From: Verrucomicrobiota bacterium
GTDB taxonomy: Bacteria; Verrucomicrobiota; Verrucomicrobiia; Limisphaerales; Pedosphaeraceae
Assembly (NCBI GenBank): GCA_021325145.1
Contig: JAJPHR010000095.1
Coordinates: 1 to 64,000 of the forward strand
DNA: 64,000 nt
Direction of reading: 5' to 3'
Below are positions 9,164 to 18,566 of this stretch, in pieces. The notes under the pieces were generated by a model. The model had not been told where the DNA came from, ran no database searches, and worked only from the letters and a program-made list of their open reading frames with translations. Each line of letters starts with the position of its first letter. Positions within the stretch are counted from its first letter, which is position 1. A program made the position numbers and the translations under genes.

Positions 9164-10861
9164 CTAATTCCTCAACCGAAAAAACTGCCGGGGCGCACTC
9201 GGGCTGTTGGTGTAGGGGCTCGTTGCTCCGGGCACATCGGCGTACGGACCAGCGGCCTCGCTCGCGGATTGCAGGAAGAAACCGGGCGGCCAGGCCAGGA
9301 CACCGTTGGAAAAGGTGATTACCGGCGGCACCGCACTGTGCCAGACCACCTGGCTGGCTGCGTCCCAGGTCAGGTACCCGCGCCAAAAGTCCTGGCGCAC
9401 GCCGCTGCCGTACGTGTAGGCGTTGTCCGTGAGATAACCGAAATTCGTCGCGCCGTTGTTGGTCGCGTAAAAGCTCCACAATCCGTGCAGATCATTCAAT
9501 TCGAACGTTCCGTTTGTCGAAGTCATTACCGTCAATTTCTTGTGTGACCCGCCGTCATAATCCTGCGCGAACCCGTTTAGGAACGCATACACCCACGGCC
9601 CATGCCCGTTGTCGAACGGGTCGCCCAACGCCGGCTGGCCCAGGCTGGCGAAGTAATTTTGGATACTGACGTTGGTGGTCGCATTCGAGTAAATGCCTTC
9701 GAACCGTTCGTATTTCTCATAGTCCATGTACGACAACTTGGGGCCGGACGAAGTGTTGGTTACACCATAGTACATGCTGCCGGCGGGATTGTCGGCCCAT
9801 TGAAACCAGATCGCCATTTGGACGTAAGGTGTGGCATTGATGGCGCTGAAGGAGGTGATCAGGTTGGAATCCTGCACGGCGGGCGAGACCGAAGCGGTGG
9901 TCCAGCCAAACTCAGTAATGAACGTCCTTTTAGGTGTATTGGTCGTTTCATACTTGGTATAAGCCTGTCGCACCCAATCTTCATATTGCCGGAACGTCGC
10001 ACCCGAAACCGTCCCACCCTGGCTCAAGTAAACATGTTCCCCAACTCCATCCAGCGGGTATGCGTTGTAATTCGTTTTGATGTACGCAAACGAGCCGCCC
10101 TTGCTCGTGTTCGTGCCGGTATTGTAGGTATCGTCGATGTATTGAGCGCCGGCGTTGCCGTAACTGGTTACGCCGCTGATGTTATGGCCAAAGACCCCGC
10201 CGAAGAAGAGGGTGACGTCGCTGATCTGGTGCGTGATATGGACCGCTTCCCAACTTCGGCCCAGCAGCCAGCCAAAATTCGACGGATAAATGTAGGTGCA
10301 GCCGGTATAAACGCCGGGCGCCGGACTTGAATTCCAACAGTTAGGCTCATTCCAGATTTCATACACCTTCACGCGGTCGTGGAAGTGCTGCACGATGGGC
10401 CAGACGGCGTTGGTCGCGAACGCGCCGACATAGGCGTTATCCCCATTGCCGCCTGGAATATTCTCGGAATTATTGTTCGTCCAAACCGTTTGCCCGCCCG
10501 GCCAGGAACCGCCATCGATGAGCAGCAGCACTTGCAGACCCGCGTTGCGGGCGTTGTTGACCGCGGAATCGTAGTAGCCCAGCACCGTGGAATCCCAGTT
10601 GGTATGGCCGCTCACCAGGTACATCTCAATGCGAATCCAGCCCGTTTCGCCGGCGCTCATTTGCCGGGCCAGGGTTGAATTCAGATACACCGCGCCGGAA
10701 CTGTGGTCCACAGCCCAGCCGTTGTCACAGCCGTACGGACCGCCGCCCCGCGCGGCCAGCGTTGCCAGGAAAAGCGTCGCGCACCAGATCGCTGCGAAAC
10801 TCCATCTGCGAGGGAACTGGCTTGTTTGCTTCTCAAGGCACAACTGGGAGCGATTCATCAT
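9164..10861 (-). CDS. Secreted clan GH-A glycoside hydrolase-like protein
   Basis: A 565-residue secreted protein. Basic N-terminus and hydrophobic core (WSFAAIWCATLFLATLAA, residues 20-37) form a signal peptide. The TIM-barrel signatures of clan GH-A are present: acid/base Glu172 in YEIWNEPN and nucleophile Glu317 in FITEFGW, a spacing consistent with GH39/GH5-like enzymes. Residues from about 510 form a short C-terminal module ending FFRLRN, shared in style with two other secreted proteins here. Aromatic- and Asn-rich sequence suits an extracellular polysaccharide substrate, which cannot be named. Either ATG of the MM pair (10861 or 10858) is possible. Confidence 0.82.
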   Translation of the reverse strand: MMNRSQLCLEKQTSQFPRRWSFAAIWCATLFLATLAARGGGPYGCDNGWAVDHSSGAVYLNSTLARQMSAGETGWIRIEMYLVSGHTNWDSTVLGYYDSAVNNARNAGLQVLLLIDGGSWPGGQTVWTNNNSENIPGGNGDNAYVGAFATNAVWPIVQHFHDRVKVYEIWNEPNCWNSSPAPGVYTGCTYIYPSNFGWLLGRSWEAVHITHQISDVTLFFGGVFGHNISGVTSYGNAGAQYIDDTYNTGTNTSKGGSFAYIKTNYNAYPLDGVGEHVYLSQGGTVSGATFRQYEDWVRQAYTKYETTNTPKRTFITEFGWTTASVSPAVQDSNLITSFSAINATPYVQMAIWFQWADNPAGSMYYGVTNTSSGPKLSYMDYEKYERFEGIYSNATTNVSIQNYFASLGQPALGDPFDNGHGPWVYAFLNGFAQDYDGGSHKKLTVMTSTNGTFELNDLHGLWSFYATNNGATNFGYLTDNAYTYGSGVRQDFWRGYLTWDAASQVVWHSAVPPVITFSNGVLAWPPGFFLQSASEAAGPYADVPGATSPYTNSPSAPRQFFRLRN

Positions 10862-11045
10862 CGGCGCGGATGGTCAATCTTCAAGGTCCGGCAAAAGTCA
10901 AAGCGAACTTGACGATTGGGTCAATAATTTCCGCGCTCACCGGCCTCATAAGAACATACGATGCGATCATTGACCGCTCCGGCAATCCGCGCTGGTCCGA
11001 CAAAAAACTTGTGCGAAGCCGTGTTTCTCGATGCATACTGCGGCC

Positions 11046-12041
11046 ATGGCTGGCAAACGTCGCAAATTTCTTCAGATGTCCGCCGCCGTTGCCGCGCTCA
11101 TCCTGTTTGGCGTGATTATCTTCATAACCACCGCGCCCGCTCCGATTCCGCTGTTGCCCAAACCAAACGGATACGATGACTTCCTCCGTGCCGGCGCGAT
11201 GGTGCGAGGCAGTGTCGGCAACTACACAGCGCTTGATCATGATCAACTCAGCGCGTTGATTTCAACCAATGCCGATCCCCTGCGTCAGCTTCGCGTTGGC
11301 CTGACTCGCGCTTGTTCCCTGCCCACCGGTTTCACCTTTACAAATCTGAGCCTATTAAAAAGTCTCGTCCAGCTTCTGGCTGCGGAAGGCCGGCTGGCGG
11401 AAATGGAAGGCCGGCCTGTGGACGCCGCCCAAAGCTACGTCGATGCCATCCGCTTCGGCAATGAGATGAGCAGAGGCGGTTTTCTGCTCTACCGCCTGGT
11501 CGGCATCGCCTGCGAAAACATGGGTTACATGCCGCTGACGAAACTTGTTCCCCAACTCAATTGCGAACAGGCCAAACCCATCATCGCCGCCTTGGAAAAG
11601 ATCGATGAAGACGGCGTCCGATGGGATGACGTCCTCCGGGCTGAGCGTCGCTTCGCCCGCCATGAGCTTCGCCAAACGCACAATCCGATTGCATGGGTGT
11701 CCGGCTGGTGGGCGAATCGGCGCGCCATCGAGAAGGCCCGTGAGAAGCACTACGTCATGTTGGCCCGACTGCGCCTCGTTGCCGGAGAACTTGCCCTGCG
11801 GTGCTATCGATCCGCGCACGGAAATCCGCCCGACCGGCTGGAGCAACTCACTCCGGAATACCTCCAGCGCACCCTGCTCGATCCCTTCAGCGGCCAACTC
11901 CTCGCCTATCGCCGCCAGGGAACCAACTGGCTGCTCTACAGCTTCGGCGTGGACGGAGTGGATGACGGCGGCAAAGCCGTCGGCCGCTCGGTCCAGGGCG
12001 CCCCCAATCACGGCGATTTATTCTATGATTCGCCGTGGTGA
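11046..12041 (+). CDS. Membrane-anchored protein of unknown function
   Basis: A 331-residue protein. Start MAGKRRKF (ATG 11046) places a basic patch directly before one transmembrane helix (residues about 10-30), so the rest is probably periplasmic. A helical middle region (about residues 95-240) is followed by a C-terminal segment PPDRLEQLTPEYLQRTLLDP and LLYSFGVDGVDDGGK, a motif combination frequent in proteins of Verrucomicrobiota and Planctomycetota. No catalytic motif was recognised. Upstream 184 bases separate it from the divergent glycosidase gene. Confidence 0.7.
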   Translation: MAGKRRKFLQMSAAVAALILFGVIIFITTAPAPIPLLPKPNGYDDFLRAGAMVRGSVGNYTALDHDQLSALISTNADPLRQLRVGLTRACSLPTGFTFTNLSLLKSLVQLLAAEGRLAEMEGRPVDAAQSYVDAIRFGNEMSRGGFLLYRLVGIACENMGYMPLTKLVPQLNCEQAKPIIAALEKIDEDGVRWDDVLRAERRFARHELRQTHNPIAWVSGWWANRRAIEKAREKHYVMLARLRLVAGELALRCYRSAHGNPPDRLEQLTPEYLQRTLLDPFSGQLLAYRRQGTNWLLYSFGVDGVDDGGKAVGRSVQGAPNHGDLFYDSPW

Positions 12042-12057
12042 GGGGAGGCTGCTGCAA

Positions 12058-12112
12058 ACATCAAGTTCCAAAGCATCAACTTCCAGAGAAGCTATAAACT
12101 CCAATCACCAAG
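12058..12112. repeat. Short intergenic low-complexity repeat
   Basis: A run of related units between two genes: catcaagttccaaag, catcaacttccagagaag and ctataaactccaatcacc. The units are imperfect and 15-18 bases long. The style resembles the heptamer-based repeats found inside genes in this window, but no other copy of this exact unit was found here. Confidence 0.35.
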
Positions 12113-12207
12113 GTCCTGCCGGCTCGAAAGCGGCGCTGCACGCCGCACTCCAAAACCTGGCGGATTTTCGCAGGTGGTAATAATCGCGCCTCCTTTCGCA
12201 AACACAA

Positions 12208-14586
12208 TTGTCCCCCCTGCCAACTACAGTTCCTGGAATTGAATTGCCTGTCTTCTTCGTTCTTTCGCACAATCCTGCCGATGTGAATGACCGTATCTGG
12301 AATTCCTGGCGAACGAGTCTTGTTTGTCTAACGCTCGGCCTTACTACGCTCGCGCTCTTCGCGCCGGTGCTGGGCCATGATTTCCTCAGTTATGACGACC
12401 AGGTTTATGTCACGGAGAACGCTCATGTGCGGGCCGGCCTGACTTGGGACGGCTTGCTCTGGGCGTTCCAAGGCAGCCACGCGAGCAATTGGCACCCGCT
12501 GACCTGGCTCTCGCACATGCTCGATTGCCAGCTCTACGGGCTCAACCCGCTTGGGCATCACTTAACCAACGTATTGCTGCACGCCGCCAACAGCATGTTG
12601 CTGTTTCTGGTGTTGTATCGCATGACCGGCGCCGTGTGGCGCAGTGCTTCCGTCGCCGCTCTTTTTGCGTGGCACCCCTTGCACGTCGAATCCGTCGCCT
12701 GGGTCGCCGAACGGAAGGACGTGCTCAGCGCGTTCTTTTGGCTGCTGACCATGCTGGCATATGCGCGTTATGCGCAGGAGTCCAAAGTCCAAAGTCCAAA
12801 GTCCAAGGTCTTTTACGGCTTGGCGTTGCTCTGTTTTGCGCTCGGTTTGATGGCGAAGCCAATGGTAGTCACGCTTCCGTTCGTGCTGTTGCTGCTGGAT
12901 TTCTGGCCACTGCGCCGAGTCTCAGATTTCAAAGGGCTCTCCCGCCTGCTGCTCGAAAAAGTGCCGCTGTTCATCCTGGCGGCCATTACTTGCGCTTTGA
13001 CGATCTGGGCCCAGGGCCAGGCCAATGCCATTGTGCCAACGGCAGGGCTTCCAATCTCCCGGCGCATTCCGCATGCGATCGTTTCTTATTTGCATTACAT
13101 CGTGGCAACGCTTTGGCCGCGCCATTTGGCCGTGTTTTATCCCTACGAAGGCGCAGCGCCTCCGACGCAATTAATTTTCACGGCGGTTCTGTTGCTTTTG
13201 ATCACGGTGTTGGTTTTGCGTTTTGCCCGCTGGCAGTTCTTTCTGGCAACCGGCTGGTTTTGGTTCCTTGGAACACTTGTGCCGGTGATCGGGTTGGTCC
13301 AGGTAGGCGACCAGGCTTGGGCGGACCGGTATATGTATCTTCCGTCCATTGGCTTGTTCGTTCTGATCGTGTGGAGCGCGGTGGACTTCGTTGGCAACCG
13401 GAAGGTCATTGGGGTGCTGGCGGGTGCGGTGGCGCTCGCCTTGGCATGGGCGACGGCGCTCCAACTTGGCCATTGGAAAAACACGCGCACCCTGTTCGAG
13501 CACACCGCGCAGGTGACACGCAACAATTACATGGCCATCACCATGCTCGGCAGCCTCTTCGCCAAAGATAATCAGTTTGATCGAGCCATCCAATGTTTTG
13601 ACACGGCCTTGCGATATAAACCTGGTTATCCAGAGGCCCACTTCTTCCGTGGCAACGTCCTCGATCAGCAAGGAAAATTAGACGAAGCCATCGGGGAGTA
13701 CCGGCAGGCGGTTTGGTTCAAACCCGTCCAGGAACAAGCCCGCATCCTGCTCGGAGTCGCGCTGGGCAAGCAACAGAAGTACGCGGAGGCAATGACCGAG
13801 TATCAAGCTGCGCTGGCGCTCAATCCCGATTCCGCCGTGGCGCATAACAACCTGGCGCGATTACTGCACACCCAAGGCCGGCTGGACGAGGCCATCCAGC
13901 ATTATTCCGCCGCCCTGAAGCTTGACCCTGACTTGGCGCAGGCCCACAACAATCTTGGCATCCTGCTATTGCAAAAGGGAAGACTGGCCGAAAGCACCGC
14001 CCAGCTTCGCGAGGCATTGCGGCTGAGCCCCGGCAATTTGGAGACGCAACTCAACCTCGCCCAGGCTTTGAACCAGCAAGGCGAAGGGAAGGAGGCTGCC
14101 GAATTGCTGGCGGTGGTCGTCCGCGCCGCGCCCAACGATGCCCAAGTGCATTACCAGTTGGGTCTGGCGCTGGAGCAGATGCAGAAGACCCGGGAAGCAA
14201 TGGGCCGCTATGCCCAAGCCCTGTTGCTCCAACCCGATTTTGCGGAGGTTTTGAACCACCTCGCCTGGATCTTGGCGACCGATCCGCGTCCGGAATTCCG
14301 CAACGGCGTCGAGGCGGTCCGCATGGCGGGGCGGTCCTGCGAACTGACCGAACAAAAGCAGGCGCTGCCGCTGCTGACGCTCGCGGCGGCTTACGCTGAA
14401 GCGGGCCGGTTCCCGGAAGCCGTGGCCACGGCGCAACAGGCGCGAACTCTCGCGGCGGGCGCCCAACAAAAGGAGCTCACCGCCAAATGCGAAGACGTGC
14501 TGAAGACGCTGCAGTCAAACGCGCCTTATCGGTTGACGCTGGCAGGAACGGGCATTGACGCCCGTCAAGGCAGGGTGTCGCGGTAG
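12208..14586 (+). CDS. TMTC-like integral membrane protein with C-terminal TPRs
   Basis: A 792-residue protein with a multi-spanning N-terminal half (about residues 35-420) resembling TMTC/GT-C type O-mannosyltransferases. The first extracytoplasmic loop carries an Asp pair (SYDDQVYV, residues 63-64) and NWHPLTWLSHMLDCQLYGLN, both typical of the family. From about residue 430 come about eight TPRs. It could glycosylate exported proteins, which is an inference from the fold. The start is uncertain: TTG at 12208 opens the frame, while GTG at 12283 is an alternative just before the first membrane helix. A heptamer repeat lies at 12781-12808. The 3' end overlaps the convergent prepilin-like gene by 22 bases. 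Confidence 0.82.
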   Translation: MSPLPTTVPGIELPVFFVLSHNPADVNDRIWNSWRTSLVCLTLGLTTLALFAPVLGHDFLSYDDQVYVTENAHVRAGLTWDGLLWAFQGSHASNWHPLTWLSHMLDCQLYGLNPLGHHLTNVLLHAANSMLLFLVLYRMTGAVWRSASVAALFAWHPLHVESVAWVAERKDVLSAFFWLLTMLAYARYAQESKVQSPKSKVFYGLALLCFALGLMAKPMVVTLPFVLLLLDFWPLRRVSDFKGLSRLLLEKVPLFILAAITCALTIWAQGQANAIVPTAGLPISRRIPHAIVSYLHYIVATLWPRHLAVFYPYEGAAPPTQLIFTAVLLLLITVLVLRFARWQFFLATGWFWFLGTLVPVIGLVQVGDQAWADRYMYLPSIGLFVLIVWSAVDFVGNRKVIGVLAGAVALALAWATALQLGHWKNTRTLFEHTAQVTRNNYMAITMLGSLFAKDNQFDRAIQCFDTALRYKPGYPEAHFFRGNVLDQQGKLDEAIGEYRQAVWFKPVQEQARILLGVALGKQQKYAEAMTEYQAALALNPDSAVAHNNLARLLHTQGRLDEAIQHYSAALKLDPDLAQAHNNLGILLLQKGRLAESTAQLREALRLSPGNLETQLNLAQALNQQGEGKEAAELLAVVVRAAPNDAQVHYQLGLALEQMQKTREAMGRYAQALLLQPDFAEVLNHLAWILATDPRPEFRNGVEAVRMAGRSCELTEQKQALPLLTLAAAYAEAGRFPEAVATAQQARTLAAGAQQKELTAKCEDVLKTLQSNAPYRLTLAGTGIDARQGRVSR
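12781..12808. repeat. In-frame tandem heptamer in the TMTC-like gene
   Basis: Four consecutive 7-base units, TCCAAAG three times then TCCAAGG, inside the coding sequence. They encode the polar stretch SKVQSPKSKV between two membrane helices. The reading frame is intact on both sides. Confidence 0.8.
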
Positions 14587-15392
14587 GGGGCATTCCAGAT
14601 GATATCCGAATTAAGCGGCTCGGTAGCGCCCGTCGGATTATTAGTCACCGCGCCGATTTTGTAATAGGTGGCGTGGCCGTCCAGAAAGGCGATCACCGTC
14701 CCGCCATTATGCCGAACGCCGATGCTCCTAAAGCGGTTGGCTGGATTCACCGAGTTGAACTGCGGTGATCCATTGACAACCTCGGTTACCGGATTGAATA
14801 CCACATCAAACATCAGCACCGTTGAAGTGGGCCGGCGGAAAATATTCAGCTTGGGCATTTGCGGGTACTTGAAATTGGTGGTGGGATCTTCTTTTTTTAG
14901 GTCGATATTGAAAGCGTAGCTGAAAAACCCGTCGGCTCCCCCGCCGCTCAACACAGCGTAGTCCGAATCGCTCATCGTGGCGGATGGGCACTCCCAGATT
15001 TGTCCACGGGCACCCGGAAAGGGCATCTTCAGCCGGGCGTTGCCGCCGGGGTCGTTAAAATAGTCGGTCAATCTTCGCTCGGCGACGTTAGGCGGAAGCA
15101 GATTAAACCAAGCATTCATGTCGTCGGGACTTCCCGATGGCGCCGGAGTGCCCGGATATTGACCGTTGCTGCCCATGCCATCGCACGGAATGCCGTCATT
15201 GTTGTCACTCGCGTAAACGGCCTGCGCGATGCTCCACTGCTTGAGGTTCGAAACACATTTGATCTTTTTGGCCTTGTCCTTGGCCCTGGCCAGCGCGGGC
15301 AGCAACAAACCCGCGAGAATCGCTATGATCGCGATGACCACCAGCAGTTCGATTAGCGTGAAGGCCGATGTTCTTCTTTGACTCCGTCTCAT
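14565..15392 (-). CDS. Prepilin-type N-terminal methylation domain protein (H-X9-DG type)
   Basis: A 275-residue type IV pilin-like/pseudopilin-like protein. The class III leader is MRRSQRRTSA, processed before FTLIELLVVIAIIAILAGLL, the long hydrophobic helix. The C-terminal signature RHNGGTVIAFLDGHA gives His-X9-Asp-Gly, which defines this large verrucomicrobial/planctomycetal family. The ATG at 15392 was chosen because it gives a ten-residue leader, whereas the upstream frame would add 21 hydrophilic residues. Exported and probably surface-associated; individual roles are unknown. Convergent with the TMTC-like gene. Confidence 0.9.
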   Translation of the reverse strand: MRRSQRRTSAFTLIELLVVIAIIAILAGLLLPALARAKDKAKKIKCVSNLKQWSIAQAVYASDNNDGIPCDGMGSNGQYPGTPAPSGSPDDMNAWFNLLPPNVAERRLTDYFNDPGGNARLKMPFPGARGQIWECPSATMSDSDYAVLSGGGADGFFSYAFNIDLKKEDPTTNFKYPQMPKLNIFRRPTSTVLMFDVVFNPVTEVVNGSPQFNSVNPANRFRSIGVRHNGGTVIAFLDGHATYYKIGAVTNNPTGATEPLNSDIIWNAPYRDTLP

Positions 15393-15576
15393 AAGATCAG
15401 ATGGCAGAATATTGCCTTTTTTTCGAGTGCGTTCGGCTGGGAACCAGTTTACCACCGGCCCCGAACCCGGCGCAAGTCCGAAGCGGCGACGCCGAAATGC
15501 CGCGTTTTACAAAGGAAACAGCACCCCAACTCGAATGAGCCGGGGCGCTGATGTTTTTCAAAATGGCTCCCATCGA

Positions 15577-17754
15577 CTAGGGACTGGAAACCTTGTAGAA
15601 TTTCGTTGCCGCTGAACCGTTGGGGTCAGTATAGCTGCCCAGGGAATTTGTGAACACCAGCCCCGAAGCGATTGGCGTGTAGGGGCCGGTTACGGTCGTT
15701 GCGGCGAGAACGCTGTAGGCGTAACTGTACGGCACCGCCGTCCAGGTCAGGGTGCTGCTGCCGCCGGGATGCGAGGTTCCCAACGTTACCGCGGGCGGCG
15801 CGTCAGTTACGATGTCCGCAAACCGGGTGACCAGCACCGAGACGAGGTTATTACTCCGGACCAGCGGCCCGCTTACCGTCCACGCGAAACTCGGCAATGT
15901 TTGCAGGCCCGTATCAAGGTCAACGGATGCAAAGCTCAGGGTAAAGGGTTGGCCGCTCGCATTCGTGACTACATAGGCAGTGACGTTTTGAGCCGTGTTG
16001 GTTGACAGGACGGCTCCGGCATTCGTGCCGAAATAAACGTTTGTCAACATGACCAGCGAACCCATGATAGCCTCCGTCGCCGGACGGCTGTTGGTGAGGC
16101 TGTACGGGATGACTTTCGGGGCGGGCAGAGGGGCATTCGTGGCAATGATGCTGTAAGTTGTGGTCGGGTTGTTCACCGGGTCAGCTTCCAATTCCAGATT
16201 GGCCTGGAAGCTGGACTGGAAACCGATGAAGGTGACCACGTCACCTTGATTCGGCCGGAAGGTCTGACCTCCGGTCACGAAAATATTTACGCCGGCCGTG
16301 CCGTCCTGAATATAATAAGAAGCGGTGTTGCCGGTGGTTGCGTTGGTGAAGGTGGTAACCGTTCCGGTGGCCTGATAGAGCGTGGTACTGTTCGTAGCCA
16401 GGTAATTCGTGTCCACGAGACTTCGCAGGAAGGCGATTGATACGGCAGGCGGTATAATAACTGAAACAACGGCATTCGAACTCACCGGCGCAGCCCCGTA
16501 CTGATTGCTGACGATGCAGGAATAGGTGCCCGCCGTTCCATTGTTGGTTTCGACATCCGTGATGGTCAAGTTACCTGCGCCATCGTCGGCCGCGTTGGCA
16601 CCGAGCGGACCACTGTTGTACGACCAGGCGTAGAAAATTGGTCCAGGACCCGTAGCTGCTACATGCAAGGTGGCGGTTTGGAAGGAGTAAACAGCGGTGT
16701 TAGTCGGTTGCTGGGTAATGGTGGGAGGAATCGGAGCAAAGGTAATGGAAACGTGAGCCACCGCACTCGTAGCCGAAAGGCCGGTTGTGGGATTGCCCAC
16801 CACCAGCGTGTAATCGCCGGTATCAGAAAGAGCCGGACTCGGGAACGAGAGAACATTGCTATTGCCGTTGGGATTCGAATAAGGTGCGCCGTTCTGCAAC
16901 CATTGATAAGTGAGGTTACCCAGGCTCTGGCCATTTGCCACGGCCGACATGCTTCCGGCCACACCCACAAAGTTGCTGAAGCCTTTCGGTTGGTAAACAA
17001 TGGTCGGTGCCACGGGGGTGCGGCTCCAAACATTGGTCGCGGCTTCATCAAAGGTTGTGGCAGTCGCCATATTGCTGATCGTGCAAAAGAAATTGCCGAA
17101 GCTTGAGGCTTGGCGCGTGCCGAAAGACTGGAGAATCTGCTGCGTCCCGGTGACGGTATCTCCAGACGTTACGGAAGCGTCGCCAGATGAGAGGGGATTC
17201 AGCCAAAGCTGGGAGTCCTGGTTGATCGGGTCGTAAGTGATTACCACCTGATAATCCGTATTGGTAGCCAGATCGACTGGAAATATCTTGTTCGGGGCAT
17301 TCAGCGCTCCAGAGGTGCCCAATCGGAAAGTGCCGGGCAACCCCGTAAAGTTTGTGGCGGACGTGCCCGGATTACCCGTCAAGGCAAATACCTTTCCGTA
17401 AAACGTGCTGCTACCATTGAGGAAATGCGCGAAGTACGTTCCATTGGCGTTGGGGAAGTTGGTAACATTGACCGTAAAACTTGCGTATATTTGCGTCAAG
17501 GTGTTGGTAAACGTGGGAAAATTCCGATGGATGTCATCCGAGCGAGTCACTGGTACTCCGCCTGTGGCGGCAACCTCCAGCTTGTGGTTTTTTACGAGCG
17601 CGTCATTACCAGTGCCACTATGCCGGGCCCAATTGGTCGTATTCGTAATGATCTGGCCGTCCGGGTAATTAAAGCCCTCATACCAGATCAGATCGGCCCT
17701 TGCCGACAAGAGGGCCAGGCTGGAGGAGAGGATGGTGAGCAGGATTTTCTTCAT
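15577..17754 (-). CDS. Large secreted Ig-like multidomain protein
   Basis: A 725-residue secreted protein. The ATG at 17754 gives a classical signal peptide MKKILLTILSSSLALLSARA. Residues about 20-250 resemble a lectin/laminin-type beta-sandwich. Two Ig-like domains follow (about 265-350 and 355-440), recognisable by the spaced Trp/Cys and DTGDYTLVV and GTAGTYSCIVSNQYG strands. An OB-fold-like domain (about 445-600) includes YYIQDGTAGVNIFV and GDVVTFIGF. The last 70 residues form the module ending FYKVSSP. Ser/Thr/Asn-rich throughout. Probable surface or matrix protein; no enzyme motif seen. Confidence 0.82.
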   Translation of the reverse strand: MKKILLTILSSSLALLSARADLIWYEGFNYPDGQIITNTTNWARHSGTGNDALVKNHKLEVAATGGVPVTRSDDIHRNFPTFTNTLTQIYASFTVNVTNFPNANGTYFAHFLNGSSTFYGKVFALTGNPGTSATNFTGLPGTFRLGTSGALNAPNKIFPVDLATNTDYQVVITYDPINQDSQLWLNPLSSGDASVTSGDTVTGTQQILQSFGTRQASSFGNFFCTISNMATATTFDEAATNVWSRTPVAPTIVYQPKGFSNFVGVAGSMSAVANGQSLGNLTYQWLQNGAPYSNPNGNSNVLSFPSPALSDTGDYTLVVGNPTTGLSATSAVAHVSITFAPIPPTITQQPTNTAVYSFQTATLHVAATGPGPIFYAWSYNSGPLGANAADDGAGNLTITDVETNNGTAGTYSCIVSNQYGAAPVSSNAVVSVIIPPAVSIAFLRSLVDTNYLATNSTTLYQATGTVTTFTNATTGNTASYYIQDGTAGVNIFVTGGQTFRPNQGDVVTFIGFQSSFQANLELEADPVNNPTTTYSIIATNAPLPAPKVIPYSLTNSRPATEAIMGSLVMLTNVYFGTNAGAVLSTNTAQNVTAYVVTNASGQPFTLSFASVDLDTGLQTLPSFAWTVSGPLVRSNNLVSVLVTRFADIVTDAPPAVTLGTSHPGGSSTLTWTAVPYSYAYSVLAATTVTGPYTPIASGLVFTNSLGSYTDPNGSAATKFYKVSSP

Positions 17755-17821
17755 GAACTTCGTAGGTTTGTTGGTTGATTTCGAACTGCCGAAAACTTCT
17801 GATGACAATTAATATTTTGGC

Positions 17822-17849
17822 ATTCTAGGGAGTGAGACGAAAAATGCAA
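17822..17849 (-). promoter_or_regulatory. Candidate promoter for the Ig-like protein gene
   Basis: On the minus strand TTGCAT (17849-17844) and TAGAAT (17827-17822) are separated by 16 bases in an A/T-rich stretch, about 70 bases before the ATG at 17754. The -10 is a 5/6 match and the -35 only 3/6. Confidence 0.35.
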
Positions 17850-18263
17850 TTTTTTAATCCTAAAAACTTATTCACAATTGGGTGACAGTTCGGTGACGAC
17901 GGCGATGCAAGCGAGCACTCGCGTTGAAGGATTCTTCACCTCAAGTGTTGACTCGACACTATTCATTGGGGGGAGGAAAGCATGCTGCGTTCCATCTTGT
18001 AGTGCGGAGGCGCAATCACTGCAAAACGCAGTTAAATCGGGGCTTTCTTGACGGTTTGGTCAATCCGGGATCACGCGGAAGAAGCTGCGATGCTCTGTCG
18101 CGAATTGCCCGCGCTGGATAAAACGGGAACGGGTGTACGCATCCGTCGCTTGCGGAGCAAATGGCGGGGCGAGTCGGTGCGGCAGGCCGAAGTCCGAAGT
18201 TGGGGGCCCGTTCTGAGAGTGAGGCTGAGGATGACGACGAGGACGATTAGGAGGGCTTTGGGC

Positions 18264-18305
18264 CCGCCTTCGCTCAGAAGCTTCGGCGCGGCGAGCGGGT
18301 TTTTG
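18264..18305 (+). terminator. Hairpin followed by a T-run, possible terminator or repeat
   Basis: CCCGC (18264-18268) pairs with GCGGG (18296-18300), with GAAGCTTC as an inner palindrome, followed by TTTTT. No plus-strand gene ends nearby, so it may instead be a dispersed palindromic repeat unit. Confidence 0.3.
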
Positions 18306-18566
18306 GGTTTTTGGGACGGGTCTGGAGGGGGATATGATAAAAACACCAAGCGCTAAACACAGAAAGTGGAACAGGTTACGACAAGGTATTGGACAAAGTG
18401 CTTGATTCACCTGCCTGCCTGTCGGCAGTGCGTTCCTGCCAAATCGGCGGTTGCAGATGCGTCCATATCATACGTATAGGTACTAATCGTTTGCCAAATG
18501 CTTTTCCCTGCGCCATACTTCACGCGACCTTTGTTTGCGAGATCGGTTTGAAACCGAAATGAATGA

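Larger units (their letters stand above)
17755..18566. other. Gene-free interval, about 800 bases
   Basis: Lies between divergently oriented genes (the Ig-like protein on minus, the propeller on plus). The left 130 bases are A/T-rich and carry a promoter-like sequence. The middle and right parts hold short open frames in several frames with no protein-family character and Arg/Pro-rich composition, which I treat as non-coding. A hairpin followed by T residues lies at 18264-18305. Confidence 0.6.

Noticed and set aside
18048..18410. Short open frames on both strands in the 17.8-18.5 kb gap
   Set aside because: Arg/Pro/Ser-rich with no start signal or family pattern; overlaps a palindromic repeat.
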